DNA of 40,367 bases from an uncultured Lachnospiraceae bacterium (GTDB lineage: Bacteria > Bacillota > Clostridia > Lachnospirales > Lachnospiraceae): positions 1 to 40,367 of the forward strand of contig CANPZI010000024.1 of the NCBI GenBank assembly GCA_947588995.1, given 5' to 3'. The notes under the pieces are model-generated. The model was not told where the DNA came from. It saw nothing but the letters and a program-made list of their open reading frames with translations, and made no database searches. Of this stretch, positions 17,894 through 24,245 are shown piece after piece; the stretch's first letter is position 1; each line of letters begins with the position of its first letter. The position numbers and the translations under genes were made by a program.

Positions 17894-18925
17894 ATGTGGA
17901 CAAGGGCGGAATTAAAGAATAACGCGAAGGCATTCTTTAAGTACAATTACTGGAAGATGGTGCTGGCGGCGCTGGTGCTGGCGTTTGTCGGCGGAGGCGG
18001 CGGTGGCTTTTCGTTTGGCAGCTATTCGCAGGGCGGCGGGGCGGAGACGGACGGAGCCAGCAGTGTCGGCATGGTGCCGTCTGTGCAGCTGACGTCGCTT
18101 GATGTGAATCTGACGACGGCGGTCGTGGTAGGTATTCTGGTGGCCGTTATCGTCGTCTGTGTGGTCGTGGGCGCGATACAGTGGTTTGTCTTCAATCCGC
18201 TTACGGTAGGCGCGCAGCGCTTCTTCGTGGTGAGCCACTACCGCAAGGCGGAGCTTGGCGAGCTGGGATTCGCTTTTTCCAGGTCTTACCTGAATATCGT
18301 CAAGATTATGTTTCAGGCGCAGATGTATGTCTTTCTGTGGTCACTTCTGCTTGTCATACCGGGCATTATCAAGACCTACGAATATATGATGATCCCCTAT
18401 ATCCTGGCGGAGAATCCGGACATCGACTCCAAGGAAGCGTTCGCCATGAGCAAGCAGATGATGGCGGGCAATAAATGGAAAGCATTTGTGCTGGAACTGT
18501 CATTTTTCGGATGGATTCTGCTGAGTACCCTTACCTGCGGCATGCTCTCCATCTTCTGGGTGAATCCGTATATGTACATGACGCTGGCGGAACTCTATGT
18601 GGCGCTGAAAGAGATCACCTACGGTGCCGGTCCGAATCCGTATGTACAGAATAGCGGCTCATGGGACGGCGGCCGGTGGAACAGCGGCAGTCAGAACCAG
18701 TGGAGCGGCGGTGACCAGGGGCAGTGGAATGGCCAGAATCAGCAGGGCGGCCAGTGGAATGGCAGCAGCCAGAACCAGTGGAACGGCAGCGGTCAGGGCC
18801 AGTGGAACGGGAACAATCCCGGCCAGTGGAGCGGCGGTGATCCGAATCAGGGAAACGGTGCCGGCGCGCAGCAGCCGAACAATCCAGGTCAATGGAACCA
18901 GCCGGATAATGGGAACTGGAACTAA
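17894..18925 (+). CDS. DUF975 family membrane protein with a QWNG-repeat tail
   Basis: A 343-residue protein beginning MWTRAELKNNAKAFFKYNYW, the usual DUF975 opening. Four or more hydrophobic helices follow (about residues 16-35, 75-100, 138-160 and 200-225), with a Gly-rich loop after the first. LLVIPGIIKTYEYMMIPYIL is the conserved core. From about residue 250 the tail is made only of Gly, Asn, Gln, Trp and Ser with repeated QWNG units, which is unusual for the family. GGAGG lies 9-10 bases before the ATG. The function of DUF975 is unknown. The gene stands 102 bases after the transglutaminase gene and ends at a terminator. Confidence 0.9.
   Translation: MWTRAELKNNAKAFFKYNYWKMVLAALVLAFVGGGGGGFSFGSYSQGGGAETDGASSVGMVPSVQLTSLDVNLTTAVVVGILVAVIVVCVVVGAIQWFVFNPLTVGAQRFFVVSHYRKAELGELGFAFSRSYLNIVKIMFQAQMYVFLWSLLLVIPGIIKTYEYMMIPYILAENPDIDSKEAFAMSKQMMAGNKWKAFVLELSFFGWILLSTLTCGMLSIFWVNPYMYMTLAELYVALKEITYGAGPNPYVQNSGSWDGGRWNSGSQNQWSGGDQGQWNGQNQQGGQWNGSSQNQWNGSGQGQWNGNNPGQWSGGDPNQGNGAGAQQPNNPGQWNQPDNGNWN
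18655..18922 (+). repeat. Degenerate QWNG/QNQW coding repeat
   Basis: The last 90 codons of the DUF975 gene are an imperfect tandem array with cores such as CAGTGGAACGGC and CAGAACCAGTGG, giving NQW, GQW and QWNG units. The units differ in length (about 6-14 residues) and codon use, so this is an old protein repeat, not a recent perfect microsatellite. Confidence 0.8.
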
Positions 18926-18940
18926 ATAACGCATGTGATT

Positions 18941-18970
18941 AAATACCCTGTCTGAAAAGGCGGGGTATTT
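18941..18970 (+). terminator. Intrinsic terminator after the DUF975 gene
   Basis: AAATACCC (18941-18948) pairs with GGGTATTT (18963-18970), ending in a TTTTG run. The A-rich left arm would let it act on both strands. Its right edge overlaps the first half of the candidate LytTR site at 18969. Confidence 0.8.
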
Positions 18971-19046
18971 TGTCGTAAATGTCCGCTTTTTCGTCATGAA
19001 AGACGACGGACGGCATTAAAGAAAGGCCGAAAACGGTCGATATAAT
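18969..19046 (+). promoter_or_regulatory. Candidate LytTR operator and promoter (unit 1)
   Basis: TTTGTCGTA (18969) and TTCGTCATG (18990) start 21 bases apart. A -10 element TATAAT (19041-19046) in the context CGATATAAT lies 51 bases after the second repeat. The other two units have the same -10 context but a 40-base distance and closer repeat sequences, so this is the weakest of the three sites; 51 is one helical turn more than 40. No good -35 element is seen. Confidence 0.45.
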
Positions 19047-19111
19047 AGACAGAAGTGTAAGTGCGGATACGGCGAAAGGGATTTTGCCGTCATGGACAAG
19101 GAGGTTATCTG

Positions 19112-20209
19112 ATGAGGATTCAGACGGGGACGGACGAGAGCCGGAATCAGGCGATCAATGTAAACGGTGCGTCTGCAGCGCAGGAGGCGCAGACGGCGCA
19201 GACGGGTGAGAAAGCGCAGAAAAAAGGCGATACCAGGACGATTTTTGCGGGAGATCTGGGACTCTGCATGCAGACCGATCTCATTGCGCAGAAAAAGAAG
19301 AGCGCGCAGAAGCAGGCGCTGAAGATGATCGAGGACGCGTGGGATATCGACAGGAAATTCGATAAGAGCCTCGACGGCTACAGGGACCGGCTGGCGGAGC
19401 TTGCGGCGGAAAAAGATGCCAACTGGGAGGAGATCGAAAAACGCGACGGCTGGAAAGAAGATCTGCGGCGGACTTACGGCGTGGCCGAGGATTCGCAGGA
19501 ACAGAAAGATCTGAAGCTGTTGGAGAAAGAGCAGGATTGTATAAACGGTGTCGGCCGGGACGGCCGCCAGCCCGTTCTCACCGAGGAGGAGAAAGGGCGG
19601 CTTGCCGAGATTCACGAGAACGGCCTCACGGAATACCAGGAGCGCTGCATGGCCATCGACGCGCAGCAGGGCAGATTCGAGAGAAGCAACGCGCAGATCG
19701 ACGAGGAGAGCAGGGCTTACAACGCCGCCATTCGTTCGACGAAGCTGGAACGTCTTAAGAACAACGAGATGGTGAAGGCGCAGAAGAAAGCGGATATCGT
19801 GCTGGAGGCCGCGAGCAGAGAAGTCGTCGGCATGCTGGCGGACGAGGCGAAAGACTACGTCGATCAGAAATTCGAGGAGCAGGTCGAGGAGGCGAAGAAG
19901 AAAGCCGAGGAGAAAGCCGAACAGGAAGAAAAGAGCGAACAGCGGCAGGAGAAAGCCGAGGAGCTGGAGCAGCGGATCGACGAGACCCGTGAGAAGCGGA
20001 AAGAGAAAGAGGACGAGCGAAAAGAAGCCGAGGAGCGCGCCAGACTGGAGGAGGAACTTCTGGCCGGCATGGCGGAGGCCGGCATCGGCGGTATCGGCGC
20101 GACGAGGGAAGCGCAGTCGGACATCAAGACCATGCTGCACAAGATGAACCTGCTGGACGAAGATTTGAAAGGCAGCATCGTGGAGGCGAAGCTGGAAGCT
20201 TATTCGTGA
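19112..20209 (+). CDS. Unrecognised Glu/Lys-rich coiled-coil protein
   Basis: A 365-residue protein without signal peptide or membrane helix. The ATG at 19112 is 7 bases after AAGGAGG and begins MRIQTGTDESRNQAINVNG. Residues about 30-50 are Gln/Ala-rich. From about 240 to 320 there is a long, highly charged coiled coil of EEAKKKAEEKAEQEEK type, then a Gly-rich hinge (AGMAEAGIGGIGATRE) and a short C-terminal helix pair. No family was recognised. It has its own promoter, lies directly before the LytTR regulator, and its stop codon overlaps the first repeat of that gene's operator. The N-terminal MRI is shared with the protein at 22665, the other presumed target. Confidence 0.8.
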   Translation: MRIQTGTDESRNQAINVNGASAAQEAQTAQTGEKAQKKGDTRTIFAGDLGLCMQTDLIAQKKKSAQKQALKMIEDAWDIDRKFDKSLDGYRDRLAELAAEKDANWEEIEKRDGWKEDLRRTYGVAEDSQEQKDLKLLEKEQDCINGVGRDGRQPVLTEEEKGRLAEIHENGLTEYQERCMAIDAQQGRFERSNAQIDEESRAYNAAIRSTKLERLKNNEMVKAQKKADIVLEAASREVVGMLADEAKDYVDQKFEEQVEEAKKKAEEKAEQEEKSEQRQEKAEELEQRIDETREKRKEKEDERKEAEERARLEEELLAGMAEAGIGGIGATREAQSDIKTMLHKMNLLDEDLKGSIVEAKLEAYS

Positions 20210-20269
20210 CAAAAAAGGCATGTTTCGTGACATGAAAAAGAAGAATTGCCCGCATTGTGCCGATATAAT
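20203..20269 (+). promoter_or_regulatory. Candidate LytTR operator and promoter (unit 2)
   Basis: TTCGTGACA occurs exactly at 20203 and again at 20224, a 21-base period (9-base repeats 12 apart). TATAAT in the context CGATATAAT lies at 20264-20269, 40 bases after the second repeat, without a good -35. LytTR regulators such as AgrA bind pairs of 9-base direct repeats separated by 12-13 bases. The site precedes the regulator gene itself, so it would mediate autoregulation. Confidence 0.65.
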
Positions 20270-20326
20270 GTTATATGTAAGGTTATGAGATAAAATAACG
20301 CATATTGACTGGGGATAGGAACGGGC

Positions 20327-21022
20327 ATGAAAATTGCGGTTTGTGACGACGAGGTAAGAGGAAGAGAACGGATTCGAACCTTACTTGAGAAAGAATTTTC
20401 TCAGGCACAGACATGTGAATTTGATTCAGGGATGAAATTGATCCAAAGCGTGGAGGAAGGATACCGGCCGGACATCGTGCTGCTCGATATCGCGATGGAG
20501 GGCATGGACGGCATGGAGACGGCGAGGCGCCTGAAAGAGACGACGGACGCGCTGCTGATCTTTGTGACAGGCGTGAAAGAGCAGGTGTTTCAGGCTTTCG
20601 ATGTGGGCGCTTTCCACTATCTGATGAAACCGGTAGATCAGGATAAAATGACAGATGTTCTGAAACGAGCCGTCCAGGAGGTGGAGAAACGAAAGGGCGC
20701 GCCCCGCTATCTGCTGGTGAAAGCCGAGGGAAGCCACTATCGGATCCCGGCGGATGACATTCTCTACGCGGAGAACAACGGGCGGAAAGTCATCCTGCAT
20801 ACGAAAGACGGCTGTCTGGAATACTATGAGCGTATGAATCATCTGGAGGAAGTGCTGGGGGACGGCTTCTATCGCTGCCACAGGGGTTATCTGGTTGCCC
20901 TCTCCGCTATCAGCGGCTATGACCGCGACAGCATCACGGTGAACGGCGGGGACAGAATCTATCTGGCGAAGCAGAAGTACGGCGAGTTCGTGAAGCGGTA
21001 CTGCAGATTTTTGAAGGAGTAG
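20327..21022 (+). CDS. LytTR-family response regulator
   Basis: A 231-residue regulator of the AgrA/LytR type. The receiver domain has Asp7-Asp8, phospho-acceptor Asp54 in IVLLDIAMEGMDG, and the Lys of FHYLMKPVD. The LytTR DNA-binding domain spans about residues 130-230 (YRIPADDILYAENNGRKVIL, then FYRCHRGYLVALSAI and VNGGDRIYLAKQKY). GGGGATAGGA lies a few bases before the ATG. It is paired with the kinase starting 5 bases downstream. Three upstream regions in this neighbourhood carry matching direct repeats and are its likely targets. Confidence 0.94.
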   Translation: MKIAVCDDEVRGRERIRTLLEKEFSQAQTCEFDSGMKLIQSVEEGYRPDIVLLDIAMEGMDGMETARRLKETTDALLIFVTGVKEQVFQAFDVGAFHYLMKPVDQDKMTDVLKRAVQEVEKRKGAPRYLLVKAEGSHYRIPADDILYAENNGRKVILHTKDGCLEYYERMNHLEEVLGDGFYRCHRGYLVALSAISGYDRDSITVNGGDRIYLAKQKYGEFVKRYCRFLKE

Positions 21023-21026
21023 GCGT

Positions 21027-22505
21027 ATGAGAGATCTGGTGCTTGACCTGGCGGAGTATTCCGTGAGAGCCGCGCTTTTGTTATACTTGTGCCGGGATAT
21101 TATCCCGTTAAAAGAAAAGTATCGTTCCGTGGGGAAGATACTTTTTTTCTTGCAGGCATTTCTGGTGAGCTTCGTACTGTCCTATTTTCAGGTGATTAAC
21201 CGGCTGTTTGGCGATGAGGCAAATATGCAGAGTGTCAGCAGCCGCTCTCTTATCAGTATACTCCTGATCTTCCTGATCAGCTTCGCGGCCATGGATATTC
21301 TGTATCAGGGCAGCAGACTTGCCAAATTCTATCTTCTTGCGGTCTACCATGCGGTCAAGGAGATGGTTCGCTTTGCCCTGCACACGCTGTGGCTGTTTTG
21401 CACAAACGCCTGCTATATGCGGCTGTACGAGAAAGCTGTTGCGGGCGAGATGGATCCGGAAAGTTTTATGCGTTATGCGGATTGGATCCAGTTCTGGGGT
21501 ATGCTGATTTTCAGCGCGGCGACTGCCGTGTGCATGTATGCGGTCTTCCGTATGTTCAGGCGCTATCAGACCGCGCCGGTCACGGAAATGAGCAGGGAGG
21601 GGCTGCGTTTTCTGCTGCTGATTCCCGTCATCGGCATGGTGCTCAGCGCGGCGTGGCGCGTCCTGTTCTATTATCAGAAAGGGACGGAGATTGAGTTTTT
21701 GTATGACAGGCATGGGAGCATGTATGTCGTCATACCGGCCGTCTCCGTATTGTGTCTTTCGGGCATCGTGTTCAGCCGCAGAATCTATGCGGAGCTGATG
21801 CGGGCCGAGGAACAGAAGAGCGGGCTGCTCTTCTATAAACAGCAGCTTACGGATATGACCGAGCATGTCCGGGAGTTGGAACAGCTCTATGACGGTATAC
21901 GGGGAATGCGCCATGATATCAACAACTGCGTGGCGGATATGGAACAGCTGTTAATGAGCGGCACGGACGGCGGCGGGCTGTCCGCGCAGACAGAGCGGGA
22001 GGCCAGGCGCTATCTGCGGGATATGCGGCAGGCGGCGGACAGCCTGGCGCTGCACTTCAGCACCGGCAATCCAGTAACGGATGTTATTCTAAATCGCAAG
22101 TATCAGATCTGCACACAGGAGCACATCGCGCTGGATGGCGAGCTTCTCTATCCGGGCAGCCTCGCGATAGAAGCCTTTGACCTCGGCATCGTCCTGAACA
22201 ATGCCCTGGACAATGCGATTGAGGCCTGCCGCAGGCTGCCTGAGAGCGTCGCGCGCAGGATAGGATTCCGCAGTTATGTGAAAGGCAGGATGTTTTTTCT
22301 CGTGGTGGAGAATACTTATGACAGGGCGAGCGTGCGCTTTCGGGACGGCAGGCCGGTCACGGCGAAGACGGAAACGGAACTGCACGGGCTGGGGATGCGA
22401 AACATACAAAACTGTGTGGAGAAGTATTACGGCACGATGCAGTATGAGGCCGGGGAGGAGCAGTTCGTGCTGACGCTCATGCTGCAGGGAAAGAACGGTT
22501 CGTGA
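21027..22505 (+). CDS. GHKL sensor histidine kinase (AgrC/ComD-like)
   Basis: A 492-residue membrane kinase. About six hydrophobic helices lie in residues 8-260, then a coiled linker leads to the phospho-acceptor His in GIRGMRHDINNCVADME. The GHKL ATPase domain has the N box NNALDNAIEAC and the G box HGLGMRNIQNCVEKYYG. This is the HPK10 class that usually senses peptides. No AgrB processing protein or AgrD peptide gene was found in the window, so the signal is unknown. The first LytTR repeat of unit 3 overlaps its stop codon. Confidence 0.92.
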   Translation: MRDLVLDLAEYSVRAALLLYLCRDIIPLKEKYRSVGKILFFLQAFLVSFVLSYFQVINRLFGDEANMQSVSSRSLISILLIFLISFAAMDILYQGSRLAKFYLLAVYHAVKEMVRFALHTLWLFCTNACYMRLYEKAVAGEMDPESFMRYADWIQFWGMLIFSAATAVCMYAVFRMFRRYQTAPVTEMSREGLRFLLLIPVIGMVLSAAWRVLFYYQKGTEIEFLYDRHGSMYVVIPAVSVLCLSGIVFSRRIYAELMRAEEQKSGLLFYKQQLTDMTEHVRELEQLYDGIRGMRHDINNCVADMEQLLMSGTDGGGLSAQTEREARRYLRDMRQAADSLALHFSTGNPVTDVILNRKYQICTQEHIALDGELLYPGSLAIEAFDLGIVLNNALDNAIEACRRLPESVARRIGFRSYVKGRMFFLVVENTYDRASVRFRDGRPVTAKTETELHGLGMRNIQNCVEKYYGTMQYEAGEEQFVLTLMLQGKNGS

Positions 22506-22565
22506 CGAAAACGGCGCGATTGGTGACAAAGCGCTTTTCGGCGCATCATGGCGTGACGATATAAA
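22499..22565 (+). promoter_or_regulatory. Candidate LytTR operator and promoter (unit 3)
   Basis: TTCGTGACG (22499) and TTGGTGACA (22520) start 21 bases apart. TATAAA in the context CGATATAAA lies at 22560-22565, again exactly 40 bases after the second repeat. The geometry matches unit 2 to the base although the intervening sequence differs, which argues for a functional site. Confidence 0.65.
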
Positions 22566-22664
22566 CAGTGCAGGCGGAAAGAGGCAGGCTGCCGGAAAGG
22601 CAGCGGTCCGGCATTGCCGGGAAGCCTGCCAGAGGAATCAAAAGAGCGGAAGGAGCGGACACGG

Positions 22665-23363
22665 ATGAGAATACCCCGAAATTATATGAACAGCCATCTG
22701 GCTTCAAACAATACAAGCAGCAATTCCCTGCTGCAGCGCGCGCTGAGCAGGAGCAGCAAGAACAAGCGCACGAGCCGGACTTCACTGCTGATGAATGCCG
22801 CGGACAACAGAAAGAATCTGCTGACGTCGAATACGGCTTCGGCGGCACAGTCACAGAAGCTCTATTATAATATGAAGTATCATGCGGAGCAGGTGAAAAA
22901 CTATGCGGAGAAGCTGACGGATGCAGGGAGCAAGTCCCTCTTCGCGGCGGCGAAAGAGAGCGGAGATGTCTCGGAGGCCGTATCGGCGGTCAAGGGCTTT
23001 GTCAGCCAGTATAACAGTATGCTGGACAATCTGAAAGAGTCCGGCACGCGGGCGGATACGCTCTACAGGACGCAGCTCAACAGTTACTCTAATATCTATG
23101 CCTCGGAGATGGCGAAGTGCGGTGTGAAGCGAAATGCGGACGGCACGCTGAGCGTGGATGAGAAAGCGCTTGCCGCCACAGATGCGGATACGTTGGAGAA
23201 AGTGTGGAGCGGCAGTAACGGCTTCGTCAGCCGCGCGGCGAGCTGGGCGGACTCCGTGGCCGCCGGCGCGGAGCGCAATATGGAGGCGCAGGCCAGCAAT
23301 GCTTACAGCAGCCTCTTCGACAATTACGGAAACAGTGGGAAGTATTTCAATTTCTTCCGCTAG
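22665..23363 (+). CDS. Unrecognised protein with a FliD C-terminus-like region
   Basis: A 232-residue protein starting 9 bases after AAGGAG. The first 60 residues are Ser/Asn/Arg-rich and look disordered (MRIPRNYMNSHLASNNTSS). The rest is predicted helical. Residues about 105-190 recall the C-terminal part of flagellar cap protein FliD: VSQYNSMLDNLKESG, then YASEMAKCGVKRNADGTLSV followed by DEKAL, matching the FliD pattern of a helix, a 'GI/GV...DGTL..DE..L' turn, and another helix. No flagellar gene is present in the window and there is no signal peptide, as is true of FliD, which is exported by the flagellar apparatus. The resemblance is by eye. It follows a LytTR-type operator. Confidence 0.75.
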   Translation: MRIPRNYMNSHLASNNTSSNSLLQRALSRSSKNKRTSRTSLLMNAADNRKNLLTSNTASAAQSQKLYYNMKYHAEQVKNYAEKLTDAGSKSLFAAAKESGDVSEAVSAVKGFVSQYNSMLDNLKESGTRADTLYRTQLNSYSNIYASEMAKCGVKRNADGTLSVDEKALAATDADTLEKVWSGSNGFVSRAASWADSVAAGAERNMEAQASNAYSSLFDNYGNSGKYFNFFR

Positions 23364-23540
23364 GCGGGAGCAGACCTGCGGCAGAACAAAACTGCGTCAA
23401 CCAGCAAGCGGTATACCGGTCAATCTGACAGAGCCCGGTATGAGGCCAAACACCCTCTGCCGGAAAATATTTTGACAAGGAGAGTGATATATGATATTGT
23501 AAAATAGTAAATTTATGGAAATTAGTTATCGCATGAGGTA

Positions 23541-23569
23541 TTGACATATATGCGCACGGAAGATAACAT
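23541..23569 (+). promoter_or_regulatory. Sigma-70-type promoter before the pentanucleotide tract
   Basis: TTGACA (23541-23546), a 17-base spacer and TAACAT (23564-23569) form a near-consensus promoter. Transcription would start at about the first repeat unit. A second, weaker pair (TTGACA about 23473, TATTGT 17 bases later) lies upstream. Confidence 0.6.
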
Positions 23570-23573
23570 TTTG

Positions 23574-23646
23574 ACAGCACAGCACAGCACAGCACAGCAC
23601 AGCACAGCACAGCACAGCACAGCACAGCACAGCACAGCACAGCACA
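23574..23646. repeat. Perfect ACAGC pentanucleotide tract (about 14.6 copies)
   Basis: Seventy-three bases repeat ACAGC without error. The period is not a multiple of three, so gain or loss of units would shift any reading frame through it; as RNA the tract lacks U and cannot easily fold. It lies between a good promoter (23541-23569) and a terminator hairpin (23677-23741). The surrounding gap, 23364-23816, contains no conventional gene. Confidence 0.97.
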
Positions 23647-23676
23647 AGTCTGATCTTTTTTATTGCCTGCAAAACG

Positions 23677-23741
23677 AAAAAGCAGCATCATCTTTTCAAT
23701 CCACCGTATAGATGCGGTTTGAAGAGATGGTGCTGCTTTTT
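23677..23741 (+). terminator. Long terminator-like hairpin before the FHA operon
   Basis: AAAAAGCAGCATCATCTTTT (23677-23696) pairs with the segment at 23722-23741 (GAGATGGTGCTGCTTTTT at its end) with two G-U pairs, giving a stem of about 20 bp, a loop of about 25 bases and a terminal T-run. It would end any RNA made from the 23541 promoter after about 165 bases, or act as an attenuator for the genes from 23817 on. The A-rich left arm makes it potentially bidirectional. Confidence 0.75.
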
Positions 23742-23816
23742 GCGTTGCGCGGGAGACGGGAACGGAAACGGTATTTCACAGCGATGCAAAAATATAGGAT
23801 ATGAGGAGGGGACAGT

Positions 23817-24230
23817 ATGCAGACTTATATTGGGATCGCGCTGATTATCTTTGTGGCGGCGGTCATCGCTTATCTGAGAAGTACGAAAGAACCGGAGGAG
23901 AGCGCGGAGGACAGCGGACGTGACCGGCGCTATCTGATCGCTATGGGCGGTATGTACCGCGGACAGAGCTTTCCGATCGGCAGGGAGATCGTGATCGGCC
24001 GTGACGCCGCAAAATGCGGCATTATTTATCCGAATACTGCCAAAGGAGTCAGCTCCGTGCACTGTAAGGTGATGATGGAGGAGGAACGGGTCGCTCTGCT
24101 TGATCTCGGATCGACTTACGGTACGTTCAGGGACAACGGCGACAAGCTCTCTCCCAACATAAAATATTATCTGGAGCCCGGAGACGGATTTTATCTGGGA
24201 GACGCGGAGAACACATTTGTGCTCAAATAG
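23817..24230 (+). CDS. Membrane-anchored FHA domain protein
   Basis: A 137-residue protein. An N-terminal helix (residues 4-20, YIGIALIIFVAAVIAYL) anchors it, an acidic linker follows, and an FHA domain fills residues 40-137. The phosphothreonine-pocket residues are in place: VIGRDAAKC (Gly-Arg), GVSSVHCKV (Ser, His) and STYGTFRDNGDKL (Gly, Asn). FHA domains bind phosphothreonine, here presumably made by the kinases downstream. GAGGAGGGG lies 5 bases before the ATG. It is the first gene of the phosphorylation island; the following gene begins 15 bases later. Confidence 0.92.
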   Translation: MQTYIGIALIIFVAAVIAYLRSTKEPEESAEDSGRDRRYLIAMGGMYRGQSFPIGREIVIGRDAAKCGIIYPNTAKGVSSVHCKVMMEEERVALLDLGSTYGTFRDNGDKLSPNIKYYLEPGDGFYLGDAENTFVLK

Positions 24231-24245
24231 AAGAGGAGGGGAAAA

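Noticed and set aside
19016..20233. A 405-codon minus-strand frame rich in Leu/Phe opposite the coiled-coil gene
   Set aside because: Complement of Glu/Lys-rich codons gives Leu/Phe-rich sequence. The plus strand has AAGGAGG, a matching start and ordinary bacterial codon use.
21027..23363. Possible agr-type quorum system (AgrC-like kinase and AgrA-like regulator)
   Set aside because: No AgrB-like membrane protease or AgrD-like peptide frame was found near the pair, so a complete quorum locus is not supported.
22665..23363. Calling this gene fliD
   Set aside because: Only the C-terminal pattern resembles FliD, it is about half the usual length, and no flagellar genes accompany it.
23347..23691. 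Minus-strand frame with repeated VLCCA units across the pentanucleotide tract
   Set aside because: Any stop-free tandem repeat gives open frames on both strands. This one lacks a ribosome site and has no protein-like character outside the tract.
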